A stretch of DNA of 64,000 nucleotides from DATBJG01 sp963790545 (GCA_963790545.1 CAWBPA010000017.1:62001-126000), one strand, 5' to 3'. Counted from the first letter of the stretch, positions 1 through 8,921 are shown. Program-made: numbers and translations. The notes: generated by a model from the sequence alone, not told the origin.

Positions 1-2
1 CG

Positions 3-983
3 TCGGCTGCCGCTGCGAATACGGCGCTCTTGAACGGCCAGGCGATCTCCTTACCGTTTTCCATCGAAGGGCGTTCGATGGCGACACGCGGAGCGCCCAC
101 CGACGCCTTGCCGACGGTGGACTACCAGGCGCTGACGCCGCACTATTTCACGGTGATGAGAATTCCTCTCCGGCGCGGACGGGATTTTCTCCCTACGGAT
201 AGTGCCCAGGCGCCCTACGTGGTGATCGTCAATGAAACGTTCGTACGTCAGTTCTTTGCCAACGAAAACCCGATTGGCCGATCGCTTCGCTTTGATTTCC
301 TGCCAAACGAACCCGCGCGCGAAATCGTCGGGGTGGTTGGCGACACGCTGGGTGGGCGTTTCCAGAGCCGGCATATGCCGGGTGCCTATGTGCCGCACGT
401 CCAACAGACGTCGCAGTTTGTCGGACCGTTCGTCTACTCCCGCATCGGTATGACCTTCGCACTGCGCACCGATGGCGATCCGTCACGACTCGTTCCGGCC
501 ATTCAACGAGCCGTTGCGGAAATCGATCCCGCGACGCCGGTGGCAAACCCGAGAACGGTCGAACAGATCCTGGACGACCAGGTCCGGTACCTGCGGCTGT
601 ACATGCTGCTCCTTGGCGCGTTTGGTGCTTCCGCTGCCCTGCTCGCCGCGATTGGCATCTACGGCGTGATTGCGTACGCGGTGAGTCAGCGCACACGCGA
701 GTTTGGCATCCGGATGGCCATGGGTGCCCGGGCGGTCGATGTGCTCCTGATGGTGCTCGGCTACGCGACACGCGTCATCGGCATCGGGCTGGCGCTCGGC
801 CTCGCCCTGGCGCTCAGTGCCAGCCGTACGCTCCGGTCGCAGCTCTTCGAGGTGACGAGCACCGATCCGACCACGTATGTGGCGGTGTCGTTGCTTCTGG
901 TGATCGTTGCCGCCATCGCGTGCCTCGTCCCAGCGCGACGCGCAACGCTCGTCAGCCCGACGGTCGCGCTGCGCGAGGAGTGA
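3..983 (+). CDS. ADOP/MacB-type ABC permease, C-terminal part (5' truncated by window)
   Basis: The reading frame is open to the first base of the window, so the start lies upstream; the TTG at 30 is only an internal codon. What is present is the end of a MacB-like periplasmic core (YFTVMRIPLRRGRDF, VNETFVRQFF, PIGRSL, REIVGVVGD), then an FtsX-type permease domain. The latter has three hydrophobic segments and the characteristic TREFGIRMAMGA loop, ending VSPTVALREE. In this family the protein forms an inner-membrane export permease with a separate ATPase and moves substrates by mechanotransmission. Acidobacteria carry many such ADOP permeases whose substrates are unknown. A second member begins at 61363. 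No frame break is visible here. Confidence 0.9.
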   Translation, partial: SAAAANTALLNGQAISLPFSIEGRSMATRGAPTDALPTVDYQALTPHYFTVMRIPLRRGRDFLPTDSAQAPYVVIVNETFVRQFFANENPIGRSLRFDFLPNEPAREIVGVVGDTLGGRFQSRHMPGAYVPHVQQTSQFVGPFVYSRIGMTFALRTDGDPSRLVPAIQRAVAEIDPATPVANPRTVEQILDDQVRYLRLYMLLLGAFGASAALLAAIGIYGVIAYAVSQRTREFGIRMAMGARAVDVLLMVLGYATRVIGIGLALGLALALSASRTLRSQLFEVTSTDPTTYVAVSLLLVIVAAIACLVPARRATLVSPTVALREE

Positions 984-998
984 AAATAGCCGTCAGCC

Positions 999-1495
999 AT
1001 GCTCGTCGGGCACCTCGCAGTCCGCTTTCTTGCCAAGCGGTCGGAGCCAACGCTGTCGCTCGGCACCGCTCTCCTCGCACCGATTCTGTCGGACCTCGTC
1101 CTCTTCGTCCTGGTGATCGTCGGCCTCGAGCGCATTGAGTTTGGCACCGGTGCCGGAGCGGCGGCCTACCTTCGAGCCATAGACATTTCATACAGCCACA
1201 GCCTCCTCATGACGGCGGTGTGGAGCGCCCTGTTGGCAGGTGCGTTTTACATCTGGCGCCGAACCGCGCGCCCGGCGTTGATGCTCGCCGCCGGCGTGCT
1301 CATCACTGGCTGCTGGATGTGGTCAGCCACGTGCCCGACATGCCGCTTGCGCCCGGGCTTCACACCTATTTCGGGCTTGGACTCTGGACGTCCGTTCCCG
1401 CCACGGCGCCATTCGCGAGCCTCATCTTCTTCGCTCTCGTCGTGCTTTGGGGATTCTGGGTGAATCGTCTGGCGCCGCACCCTCGCCACGAATGA
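999..1495 (+). CDS. small integral membrane protein with HWLLD motif (metal-dependent hydrolase-like), frameshifted
   Basis: The first part (999 to about 1305) encodes MLVGHLAVRFLAKRSEPT and two or three hydrophobic helices. The frame then shifts and continues as HWLLDVVSHVPDMPLAPG plus a last helix, to TGA at 1495. Restoring one base near 1300-1306 gives one ~165-aa membrane protein. An HWLLD-like motif between membrane segments resembles the YdjM/DUF457 group of putative inner-membrane metal-dependent hydrolases. That is a family-level resemblance only, and the substrate is unknown. The gene starts 15 bp after the permease stop, so co-transcription is plausible. Its stop codon lies inside the first unit of the tandem repeat array. 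Confidence 0.65.
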
Positions 1496-2045
1496 ACCAC
1501 CAAGGCACGAAGAAGACGACCCATATGTAGTGAACTTCGTGTGCTTCGTGTCCTTCGTGGTTGACTCGGAAGGGTGAGGACCGTTCGCTTGAGTAACTCC
1601 CCCACGAATGAACCACCAAGGCACGAAGAAGACGACCCATATGTAGTGAACTTCGTGTGCTTCGTGTCCTTCGTGGTTGACTCGGAAGGGTGAGGACCGT
1701 TCGCTTGAGTAACTCCCCCACGAATGAACCACCAAGGCACGAAGAAGACGACCCATATGTAGTGAACTTCGTGTGCTTCGTGTCCTTCGTGGTTGATTCG
1801 GAAGGGTGAGGACCGTTGGCTTGAGTAACTCCCCACGAATGAACCACCAAGGCACGAAGAAGACGACCCATATGTAGTGAACTTCGTGTGCTTCGTGTCC
1901 TTCGTGGTTGATTCGGAAGGGCGAGGACCGTTGGCTTGAGTAACTCCCCACGAATGAATCACCAAGGCACGAAGAAGACGACGACCCACATTGGTGAATA
2001 TTGTGCGCCTTCGTGTGCTTCGTGGTTGGTTGGGCGCCCGGTGAG
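1487..2045. repeat. tandem array of five ~116-bp units, each an imperfect dyad
   Basis: Units begin at 1487, 1603, 1719, 1834 and 1949 (periods 116, 116, 115, 115), all starting CACGAATGAAYCACCAAGG; the fifth is diverged and shortened. Within each unit an AACCACCAAGGCACGAAG-type arm is followed about 30 bp later by the inverted arm (1495-1512 versus 1544-1562 in unit 1). The right arm is itself three nonamers of the form CTTCGTGNN. Translation on the minus strand gives NHEGHEAHE-like strings, which I regard as spurious. No gene is visible between 1496 and about 2116. Confidence 0.95.
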
Positions 2046-2116
2046 GATTTCACGCATGAGCCAGATCTCCCGCCGTTCTCGCATGACGGGTGAGGAGATC
2101 TCATGCCATACAGTGA

Positions 2117-2579
2117 TTGGCATCCGACCTGACGCGTGCGCTTGCCGTACTCGTCTGCGCAACGGCGACGAGCGTCTGTTGCGTCGATACTGGGGCCGAG
2201 CTGCCGCGACGAACAGGGCACCGTGCTGATCGAATCGGGATCGGTACCCGCGCGCGACACGTTGGCTTACACGCTTATCTCACCAAAGTCGTCGAATCTG
2301 ATCATGCGGCTCACGTGGGATCAGCTCGACGCGACACTCGGTCTGAGCGCGACCATCATTGATTGCGGGGGACACACTGGATGTTTGAAGGGGACAATCA
2401 CGCCTCCTTTCGGACCGGGTGGCCCTTCACCCACTCCGCTACCGTGGCCACCGGGTGTTCGCGAAATGGAGGTCGATGGTTGGAAGGACAAGACCTACCG
2501 AGTTGAGATCGCCGGCGATTCGGTGCGCGACGCAACCTTCAGGCTGTCAGTGGTCTACAACATCAGCTGCGGATCATGA
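2117..2579 (+). CDS. small secreted hypothetical protein, probable frameshift near 2205
   Basis: I do not recognise the family. The main open frame (from 2136) gives a mature-looking stretch, GTVLIESGSVPARDTLAYTL, with WDQLDATLGLSATIID and a proline-rich segment before VVYNISCGS; it contains two cysteines (IIDCGGHTGC). Its own N-terminus is arginine-rich and unlike a leader. The neighbouring frame, from a TTG at 2117, reads MASDLTRALAVLVCATATSV, a credible signal peptide. A one-base shift near 2200-2210 would join the two, giving a ~150-aa exported protein. The stop TGA at 2577-2579 precedes the convergent SDR gene by 11 bp. The start and the join are inference. Confidence 0.45.
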
Positions 2580-2590
2580 GTAAGGAGCGG

Positions 2591-3433
2591 TTAACAGGCA
2601 TCGTGTGCGAGGGAGGCGGACAGCTCGCGGTGGGCTTGGGCCTGTGCGAGCAGCGTGTTGGCCTTGGCCTCGAACGTCTGCACGGCATCGGCGCCGGCAG
2701 CAAAACGGGCCGGGGGCTCCTTGAGCCCGACGAGCGTTACGAGGGCCTCGGCGAGCTTGGCGGGGTCGCCACCTTGTTTCCCATCCATACTTTTCCAGGC
2801 GGCGACGATCTCCTTGGTCCGTTCGGCATAGTCGTCAACGGTGGGCTGAGCGTAGGTGGTCGAGTCGTTGCTAAGTAGCTCGGTACGGAAGAACCCAGGC
2901 TCGACCAGCATCGTGCGGATTCCGAAGGCGGCGATCTCCGGCGTGAGCGACTCCATCCACCCCTCGATGCCGAACTTCGCGGCGGCATACGCCGTGCAGA
3001 ACATTTGGCCGGCGATGCCGGCGGTCGAAGAGATGGCGACGACCAGGCCAGAGCGCTGCTTGCGCATCACTGGCAGTGCGGCGCGAGTGACATTCATCGG
3101 ACCGAACAGAAGCGTCTCGATCTGATTGCGGACCTGTTCCGGGCTGAGTTCCTCGAAGAAGCCGGCGAAGAAATTACCCGCGTTGTTGACCAGAATGTCG
3201 ATTCGGCCGAACTTCGCGACGGCGGCCTCAACGGCCGCCTCCGCATCCTGCGGGCGAGTCACGTCGAGCCTGATGGCCAGCAAGTTGTCGTGGTCGCCCA
3301 CTGCGGCCGCGACCTTCGTTGCATCGCGGCCAGTGGCGACAACGGCGTGGCCGGCGGTCAGGGCGGCCTTGGCGATGTCGACGCCCAAGCCTCGACCAGC
3401 ACCGGTGATGAGCCACACGTTCTTTTCACTCAT
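2591..3433 (-). CDS. short-chain dehydrogenase/reductase (SDR)
   Basis: A classical SDR of 280 aa. It shows the cofactor motif TGAGRGLG (residues 10-17), NNAG (83-86), catalytic serine in ISSTAG (136-137) and YAAAK with Tyr149 and Lys153. Such enzymes are cytosolic NAD(P)(H)-dependent oxidoreductases; the substrate cannot be read from the sequence. I chose the ATG at 3433 (MSEKNVWLITG) over the upstream GTG because GAGGGGAC lies just ahead of it and because classical SDRs begin a few residues before the first beta strand. No frame problem is visible. The next gene downstream on this strand is not closely linked, so it is probably monocistronic. Confidence 0.93.
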   Translation of the reverse strand: MSEKNVWLITGAGRGLGVDIAKAALTAGHAVVATGRDATKVAAAVGDHDNLLAIRLDVTRPQDAEAAVEAAVAKFGRIDILVNNAGNFFAGFFEELSPEQVRNQIETLLFGPMNVTRAALPVMRKQRSGLVVAISSTAGIAGQMFCTAYAAAKFGIEGWMESLTPEIAAFGIRTMLVEPGFFRTELLSNDSTTYAQPTVDDYAERTKEIVAAWKSMDGKQGGDPAKLAEALVTLVGLKEPPARFAAGADAVQTFEAKANTLLAQAQAHRELSASLAHDAC

Positions 3434-3578
3434 GGCATGTCCCCTCTCACTTAGACCACGAGCGACCAAGAGATCGAACGTGGTCCTGCAAATTTAACTC
3501 GTATTGGAGCCGCAAGCCGAGGTCACACGTAACGCGATAAACGGCCCGCTTAAGAAGATCCAGAAAGTGACAAAGGGG

Positions 3579-3602
3579 AATTAGGAGGGGTTAGGAGCTA
3601 GG
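3579..3602. repeat. decamer repeat TAGGAGGGGT (about 2 copies)
   Basis: Two phased copies of the word TAGGAGNNNT at 3582-3601, overlapping the stop codon of the hydrolase encoded on the minus strand. The same decamer recurs five to six times at 48393-48448. Seen directly; function unknown. Confidence 0.6.
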
Positions 3603-4332
3603 AACGCTCAGTGGCGAAGCGGTGAAGAGCCTCGGCCAATTCCTTTGTCATCGAGAGCTGTGGCGTGTGATCGGTATCCAGTTCAACCACGCCGGCAAAG
3701 ACGTGTTCGCCGATCATCCGCCGCTGCAGCGGTGGCGGGATGGCTCGATCTTGCTTGCAGAGCACGTAATACCTGTTGATGCCGTCGAGCGCTCCGGGCG
3801 GGATGGATACCGGCGTAGCGAACGGCGCAACCGGTTGCGGGCGCTGGCGTGCGATCGCCCGGGCAGCCACGTCCTCCGCGCAAGACCCGTACAACGCGTG
3901 GCGGGAGGCCGCAGCCGGCATGATCGCGACCGGCGGCTCTCCTTCGATGGTGATATTGGCCTGGACCTGATCGTCGGCTCCCTCCGGAAGCTTCGTCAAA
4001 TCGAGAAGACTCTGGCCGTCCTTGGGCACGAACGCTGCGACGTAGACGAGAGTCGCGACACGTTCAGGACAGCGCGCCGCGCCTTGCGTTGCGACGATGC
4101 CGCCCATGCTGTTGCCGACAACAATGGCGGGTTCGGCGCCAGCGGCCAGCACCTGGCACAAACGATCAGCGCAGGCATCCAAGGTGACTTCGGTTACTGG
4201 CGTATAGTCGTCGCCCAATCCCGGCAGGTCGAACGCTTCGACCGAATGGCCAGCCGCCTGCAGACGGTCCATGAGCGGCTGCCAGATCCACGCGCCGGCG
4301 AACGCTCCATGTACGAGAACGAATCTCGCCAT
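3598..4332 (-). CDS. alpha/beta hydrolase, EstC/hydroxynitrile-lyase-like esterase
   Basis: A 244-aa alpha/beta hydrolase without signal peptide. It has FVLVHGAFAGAWIW as oxyanion loop, nucleophile elbow GNSMGG (Ser75), a likely acid in KQDRAIP and the catalytic His in DTDHTPQLS near the C-terminus. Length and the LVHGAFAGAW start match the salicylic-acid-binding-protein/EstC esterase group, which acts on small carboxylic esters. I chose the ATG at 4332 (MARFVLVHG) because GAGG sits 6 bp ahead. The TTG at 4344 that would extend it lies inside the neighbouring hairpin element. Substrate unknown. Confidence 0.9.
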   Translation of the reverse strand: MARFVLVHGAFAGAWIWQPLMDRLQAAGHSVEAFDLPGLGDDYTPVTEVTLDACADRLCQVLAAGAEPAIVVGNSMGGIVATQGAARCPERVATLVYVAAFVPKDGQSLLDLTKLPEGADDQVQANITIEGEPPVAIMPAAASRHALYGSCAEDVAARAIARQRPQPVAPFATPVSIPPGALDGINRYYVLCKQDRAIPPPLQRRMIGEHVFAGVVELDTDHTPQLSMTKELAEALHRFATERS

Positions 4333-4342
4333 TGATTTCCTC

Positions 4343-4370
4343 AAGCAGGCCTAAAGGCCTGCGCTACGTA
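4343..4370 (-). repeat. REP-like hairpin, GTAGC type (element A1)
   Basis: Read on the minus strand: GTAGC, then stem GCAGGCC, loop TTTA, stem GGCCTGC. It lies in the upstream region of the hydrolase. One of at least eleven related elements in this window. Confidence 0.85.
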
Positions 4371-4387
4371 CGTCGCGCGCATTGTAT

Positions 4388-5068
4388 CTACTTCTCGACG
4401 GGAATCAGGGCGATGACGGCATCGGCTGGGACGCCCCGGATGATCGTGCCGGCCGGCAGGTGAATCGGACGACGCAACAGAAACGGATGCTTGTATCGGT
4501 CGTCGTACTCGTAAAGCCACAACAGAGGCTCGATCGAGCCGGTTGGAAGAGCCGCGACGATTTGCATCGAGCGTCCGAGGGGCACCTTCTCCGGCATCAA
4601 GCCATCGAGCGTGGTGTCACGCGGAAGCTCGAGTGGTCCGCTTACCTGGATCGCGGCGGCTGGAACGTTGAACGGCTCCCGCGTTTCGAACGTTGGAGGC
4701 TTCGGCAGCATTCTCGGGTTGTTACCTCGCCTGGCTCCGCCGTCCACCCACCTTGTGATGAGCTCGATCTGTTCCTGCGTGAGTCCTTCATCGTTGCGAA
4801 AGTTGCCAAAGCCTTTCACGGCGCCCCACGGGGGCATTCGGCGCGAGAGTACGGACTCTTTGATGGCATCGGTCCTGGGCTGCGCATCGACATACGTCAT
4901 GAGCGAGAATGCTGACCCTCCGGGACGATGGCAGGATGCGCACCGGTCGTACACGATGCGGGAAATCTCGCGATTCCAGGTGATGGACAAGCCACGATCG
5001 TGTGCCGTCACGACCAAGCCGAGCGCGAGGAACACCGCAGCAGCGACACACCCCAATCTCATGACCAT
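4388..5068 (-). CDS. exported c-type cytochrome domain protein
   Basis: A 226-aa protein with an N-terminal hydrophobic leader (VMRLGCVAAAVFLALGLVV) and one haem-attachment motif, CASCH (Cys43, Cys46, His47). An MPPW segment about 30 residues later and LITRWVDGGARRGN follow, a pattern common in acidobacterial periplasmic cytochromes, where the Met of MPPW may be the sixth haem ligand (inference). The C-terminal half, with LLRRPIHLPAGTIIRGVP, is beta-rich and unassigned. ATG at 5068 is chosen because it begins the leader; the open frame further upstream is arginine-rich. It is divergent from the metal-binding protein at 5132, with a 63-bp shared upstream region. Confidence 0.8.
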   Translation of the reverse strand: MVMRLGCVAAAVFLALGLVVTAHDRGLSITWNREISRIVYDRCASCHRPGGSAFSLMTYVDAQPRTDAIKESVLSRRMPPWGAVKGFGNFRNDEGLTQEQIELITRWVDGGARRGNNPRMLPKPPTFETREPFNVPAAAIQVSGPLELPRDTTLDGLMPEKVPLGRSMQIVAALPTGSIEPLLWLYEYDDRYKHPFLLRRPIHLPAGTIIRGVPADAVIALIPVEK

Positions 5069-5131
5069 TTGAAGAATATCAGGTGAGGCACGCGCTTTGA
5101 CAACCGTGGGGCGGGCGATAAAAAGTAGGCT

Positions 5132-6058
5132 ATGCGCGCCAGGTTGGCGTGGATCGTCGCGCTCGGCATTCTGTGCGCCGCCGCACGATCTGATCGGAGT
5201 GTCACCCTGAATGCGATCGACCCGCAGGCGCAAGCTCACCTTTCACCCGGTCCGGATCTGTCGGCAGGTTTGGTGTATGTCTGTCCGATGGACCCGGATG
5301 TCCGCTCGCACGATCCTGGCAACTGCCGGCGCTGCGGCATGACCCTGGTGGCTGGCGTACCTGATCCCGTCGAGTTCCATCTCGACCTGGCTGTCACGCC
5401 ACGCTCCCCTGTTCCACACGAGCTGGCAACCGTTCAGTTCTTCGTGCGCGATCCATGGAAAGATCGCCCGGTCAGCCAATTCAACATCGTCCACGAAAAG
5501 CTCTTTCACGCGTTCGTCGTGAGCCAGGATCTGGAGTTCTTCGAGCATGGCCACCCCACGCTCGTTGCCGATGGCCTGTTCCAGTACCCGATCACGTTTC
5601 CGAAGGCGGGGATGTATCGGGTGCTCGGCGACTTCTATCCAGCCGGTGCGACGCCGCAGCTGACGACCGAAACGGTCGTCGTCGCGGGGACTCCTCCCCC
5701 ACCGGCCCGGCTCGGCCGCGATTACTCATCGAAGCGCTCCAGCAACGCGCAGGTGTCGCTCGTCGTCATCCCGGATCAAGCGATTGCCGGAACCCGTACA
5801 CAGTTGCGGCTCAGCATCGATCCCGGCGCGGGACTGGAAAGGTATCTCGGCGTCTGGGCCCACCTGCTCGCGGTCAGCGACGACCTCATTGACATGATGC
5901 ACGAGCATCCGTTTCTGGCCGACGGTGGCCCCAAAATCGAATTCGAAATCGTTTTTCCCCGGCCGCGACCGTATCGACTCTGGGTACAGTTTCAGAAAGA
6001 CGGCATCGTGAACACTGTGCACTTTGACGTGCCGGTCGCCGCCCTCGTTTTTAGGTAA
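5132..6058 (+). CDS. secreted protein with heavy-metal-binding (YHS-like CPMD) domain
   Basis: 308 aa with an N-terminal leader (MRARLAWIVALGILCAAA). Residues 49-72 contain YVCPMDPDVRSHDPGNCRRCGM, in which Cys51, His60, Cys65 and Cys68 match the heavy-metal-binding domain found in copper-handling proteins and CusA/CopA fusions. The remainder is two beta-rich segments with histidine and methionine clusters (VSQDLEFFEHGHPTL, DLIDMMHEHPFLADGG), reminiscent of periplasmic metal-binding Ig-like domains. A periplasmic Cu/metal binding role is inferred. It is divergently placed from a cytochrome gene, which may link the two in metal or redox homeostasis, but nothing in the sequence proves this. Confidence 0.75.
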   Translation: MRARLAWIVALGILCAAARSDRSVTLNAIDPQAQAHLSPGPDLSAGLVYVCPMDPDVRSHDPGNCRRCGMTLVAGVPDPVEFHLDLAVTPRSPVPHELATVQFFVRDPWKDRPVSQFNIVHEKLFHAFVVSQDLEFFEHGHPTLVADGLFQYPITFPKAGMYRVLGDFYPAGATPQLTTETVVVAGTPPPPARLGRDYSSKRSSNAQVSLVVIPDQAIAGTRTQLRLSIDPGAGLERYLGVWAHLLAVSDDLIDMMHEHPFLADGGPKIEFEIVFPRPRPYRLWVQFQKDGIVNTVHFDVPVAALVFR

Positions 6059-6108
6059 TGCACGTCTCCGTCGTATGATGAATGACAAGGAGAGAGAGCC
6101 TCGACACC

Positions 6109-6378
6109 ATGACAACCGCCACCCGACCCGGACGCAACGATCCTTGTCATTGCGGCTCGGGCCTCAAGTACAAGCAGTGCTGTCTCGACAAGGACGAAGC
6201 GAAGGTTCGAACGGAACAAGCCAAGGCGATTGCGGCCGCGCCCGAACCGAAGGCTGAGACTTCGGCAACGACCCGGCCAGGCAAGAAGCACCAGACGGAT
6301 CAGCCCTGGAAAAAGGCCACGACGCCGCGAGGCTTCCAAAGGGCGGTGCGCACACCCCGCAAAGTGGGAGGAAGCTAA
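6109..6378 (+). CDS. SEC-C zinc-finger domain small protein
   Basis: 89 aa from the ATG at 6109 (MTTATRPGRNDPCHCGSGLK). The SEC-C motif is complete: Cys13, Cys15, Cys24 and Cys25 in CHCGSGLKYKQCC, which binds one zinc and in SecA contacts SecB and ribosomes. The rest is a charged, Ala/Lys-rich tail without further domains. A purine-rich GAGAGAG lies about 10 bp ahead of this start; an ATG at 6082 is possible but adds an unconserved-looking MTRRESLDT. The stop overlaps the convergent PDLxGVW gene by 4 bp. Stand-alone SEC-C proteins are widespread and their roles are mostly unknown. Confidence 0.85.
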   Translation: MTTATRPGRNDPCHCGSGLKYKQCCLDKDEAKVRTEQAKAIAAAPEPKAETSATTRPGKKHQTDQPWKKATTPRGFQRAVRTPRKVGGS

Positions 6379-7494
6379 TTCTTTCTGGCTGCTTCCTCTT
6401 CGGCGCGTGCCCCACTGAGGATGTTGGACATCGAGTAATTGCCTTCGTGGCACGCGTACTCGAAGATCCGTTGATTGTCATCCCGCGCGAGGGGCACGGA
6501 AAAACTCCAAGGCCGCGTCCACGTTGACGGATCATCAACCGTCACAACCCATTCAATCGTGTCCGGGGCCACACGCGTGAAGCGTTCCACGAGACGGAGC
6601 GTTTTCGGGTCGGCCCCCCGGTAAGCCGTGTCCGCGCGGAAATTGGTCGTTTCGACCACGAGCGTGGTCCCTTCCCAGCGCCCACGAGGGTCCCCGGTAT
6701 ATTGACGGATGGTCTGGCCGAGCTGCGGCGCCCCATCCAACGGGATGATGCGGGTTTCGTGCATTCTCTCGTACCGAATCGCCACGTAGTTTGGTGCCTG
6801 CAGAATCTGATAGCTGTTGTTGTATGCGCCCGGCAGCATCGAGGTTGGCACACCGCGCGCCATACAGCGATCGTTCAGACTTCGATCCTCCCAGGAGTCG
6901 GCAGGACCGCGACCACTCTGGCGCCGCGCCTGCGCGCGAGCAGCCTGACGTTGCTGTGCCTCGGGCGTCAACGCGGGAATTCTCCCATCGGGTGGGTCAA
7001 TCACCAGCGACGTGCGCCGGCTGGGCTTCGTCCGGTCCTCGCGCCAGTGCGGCGGGGGCGACGTGCCGGGCCGTTCATTGGTCGTCAGCAACACGGCGCG
7101 CTCTTCGCTCGCTGACGGCGGCTCGGCCCTCGAACGCCGACTGATCGTTGCACTGCCCATCGGGGTCATCGGGGCACACGGCACCGGGTCTGGCCTCGAA
7201 ATCCGCGTCATCGGCGTCCACGATCTTTCTCGCCTGCGCTTCGCGCGCTGCGAATTCCTCGTCGGTGACAACCTTGCGCTCTCCAAACTGTCTTGGCCGC
7301 TCGAAGGGAACGCCGGCCTCCTCGTTGTTGGTGAAGAGTCCCTGAAGGTCGGGATCACCCCAAGGCGTTCGCGGCGGTGTCCAGGTGCTCGTAGTCTTGG
7401 ACTCGGTCGTGGGAGCCTGGCCTAGCACAGCCACGGGCACGACAATAATCATCGCTACCAAGCCGCCTAACAGCGCGAGGCATCGCGTTCTCAT
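6375..7494 (-). CDS. secreted PDLxGVW-family protein 1 (unknown function), frameshifted
   Basis: The N-terminal part carries a leader (MRTRCLALLGGLVAMIIVVP) and PWGDPDLQGLFTNNEEAGVP. The C-terminal part, in another frame, reads LVIDPPDGRIPALTPEAQ, RWEGTTLVVETTNF, ERFTRVAPDTIEW and FEYACHEGNYSM. The two join near 7110-7140. The same order of motifs occurs in the intact gene at 23512 (PDLQGVW, DPEDGRLPALTPEAQQR, YWEGDTLVVNTTNY, YEFACHEGNEGM), so this is one ~370-aa protein with a one-base break. Such secreted proteins are abundant in Acidobacteria and lack an assigned activity. ATG at 7494 has GGAGG 6 bp upstream. Confidence 0.75.
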
Positions 7495-7512
7495 CACGAA
7501 CCTCCTTTTTTA

Positions 7513-7567
7513 CGTGGGGCTCCCACACCCCGGCCCGCCTACGCCAAGGCTTCGGCGAGGCAGGCTT
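7513..7567. repeat. GTGGGG palindrome followed by CGCCAAGGC-type hairpin (classes E and B)
   Basis: 7513-7533 matches the CGTGGGGCTCC...CCACACCCCGG unit also seen (reversed) at 18655-18702. It is followed at 7534-7567 by a CGCCAAGGCTTCGGCG-type stem-loop related to those at 27784-27830 and 40719-40750. Both lie in the upstream region of the PDLxGVW gene. Confidence 0.65.
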
Positions 7568-7632
7568 GGCTAAACTCTGACTACGCCAGCCGTGCCATTG
7601 GCAGCCGGGCCGACGGGTGTCACGCTCGACTC

Positions 7633-7794
7633 GTGATCGCCCTGCTTATTTTCGGCCTCATTGTCGTAGTGGCCTTGCTGCTCGCCATCGAGATCCGAGT
7701 CCGCGCCCTCCTGGAGTCGACAGACGATGATAACGTGGACGTCGACTTCCGTGACCCGCCAGAAAGATCCTCGTTGCACCGCGCACAGAAATAG
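7633..7794 (+). CDS. 53-aa single-pass membrane protein (hypothetical)
   Basis: From GTG at 7633 the frame reads MIALLIFGLIVVVALLLAIE, a single strong transmembrane helix, then a short acidic and polar tail ending SSLHRAQK, with TAG at 7792-7794. No family is recognised. It is in the gap between two minus-strand genes and its start codon is not supported by a clear ribosome-binding site. The clean hydrophobic-then-charged layout and absence of another gene here make it plausible. It could be a phospholamban-like regulatory peptide or chance. Confidence 0.4.
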   Translation: MIALLIFGLIVVVALLLAIEIRVRALLESTDDDNVDVDFRDPPERSSLHRAQK

Positions 7795-7820
7795 AAACGC
7801 CGCCTCGAAGCCTTCGCCTG

Positions 7821-8888
7821 TTAACGAACCCGGTAGGTCTTGCTGAACCCATTTCGGCCGTTCGTTATCGTAAAGCTTCCGTCCGCCGTGACCGACGCTC
7901 TAATCCAATGCCCTTTGCAGTCAGCCGTCTCCTCGAAATTCGCAATCAGGTCGTCTGAGGTGTTGTACTGCCGATCTGTCAGCAGCGAGAGATGTCCCTG
8001 CCAGATGTCTTCAACACCGGGAAGCCTGGCGATCTTTTCGTACGAATAGGATGGCGACAGGTTCTCGGTCGGATTCGTGATCGACCTGGCGTTCTTGTCA
8101 ACCTGGCCCAGGCCTTTTCGCGGCCCGTTGTTCACGACAATGACCTGAGGCTTGATGGCACCAAGCAACGCGGGCGCGCCAGCGCCGTGAAGTGATCCAT
8201 GCCGGTCGGCCTGCCAGATCGTGACCGTGCCGAGCTTGTTGATCGGACACGTCAGCGCCATCTCGCTAGCCCAGTCGAGATCGGCGAGATCGAGGAACCT
8301 GAACTTGCCATAGGTGAACAGGGCCCCTACCGTACGCCCGTTTTCTGGAGCGGCGGGAGCCTTGTGCTCTGCCGTGGCGCAGATTGGATTTGGCCCGCCG
8401 CCGGCGAGGGGCTTCGAGATGTACTCCGAATTAGAGGCAACCACCTGCACCTGCACGCCTCTCATCGGAATCGCATCACCAGCTTTGAGGATCGTTCGAT
8501 AGCTGCCCGCTACCTTCTTATAGATCTCGAGCCTTTCCCGATCCACCTCCTCGACGACATCCCCATGATCGAAAAAGCGGTCAATCGGGATCATTTTTGC
8601 CAGCGCAGGCAATCCGCCGACATGATCGCCGTGGTAATGGCTGAGCACAAACGCGTCGATCTTTTTCAACCCGGCCTGTTGGGCTGCGGCGAAGATTCGC
8701 TTGGCATCCCGGTCATCTACCGCGTATCCGGCATCGTAGAGCATCGAATCCCCGGCTGGCCCCACAATCAACGTGGCCGCTCCGCCTTCAACATCAATCC
8801 AATAGATATCGAGGTTTCTCGACTGCGCGGTCACGATCCCGGCAAGAACGACCAGGGATGTTCCAAGATGCAAAAGGAACCGCAGCAT
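7821..8888 (-). CDS. secreted metallo-beta-lactamase-fold hydrolase (ComEC-like MBL domain)
   Basis: 355 aa with a signal peptide (MLRFLLHLGTSLVVLAGIVT). The metal site SHYHGDHVGG (His84, His86, Asp88, His89) is complete. IYWIDVEGGAATLIVGPAG and GTVTIWQADRHGSLHGAGAP, with a further VVNNGPRKG, match the ComEC/Rec2-type MBL subfamily found as stand-alone exported proteins. A periplasmic or extracellular hydrolase is likely; phosphodiesterase activity is only a family guess. ATG at 8888 is chosen because GGAGG lies 5 bp upstream. It is divergent from the eutB locus, with heptamer tracts in the shared 127-bp gap. Confidence 0.88.
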   Translation of the reverse strand: MLRFLLHLGTSLVVLAGIVTAQSRNLDIYWIDVEGGAATLIVGPAGDSMLYDAGYAVDDRDAKRIFAAAQQAGLKKIDAFVLSHYHGDHVGGLPALAKMIPIDRFFDHGDVVEEVDRERLEIYKKVAGSYRTILKAGDAIPMRGVQVQVVASNSEYISKPLAGGGPNPICATAEHKAPAAPENGRTVGALFTYGKFRFLDLADLDWASEMALTCPINKLGTVTIWQADRHGSLHGAGAPALLGAIKPQVIVVNNGPRKGLGQVDKNARSITNPTENLSPSYSYEKIARLPGVEDIWQGHLSLLTDRQYNTSDDLIANFEETADCKGHWIRASVTADGSFTITNGRNGFSKTYRVR

Positions 8889-8921
8889 GACTTCCTCCAA
8901 CGATACTTTACACTCAAGGCA

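Noticed and set aside
1247..2260. Long minus-strand open frame encoding NHEGHEAHE-type repeats
   Set aside because: It is the translation of the non-coding tandem dyad array; such strings arise from CTTCGTG nonamers and there is no domain or start signal.
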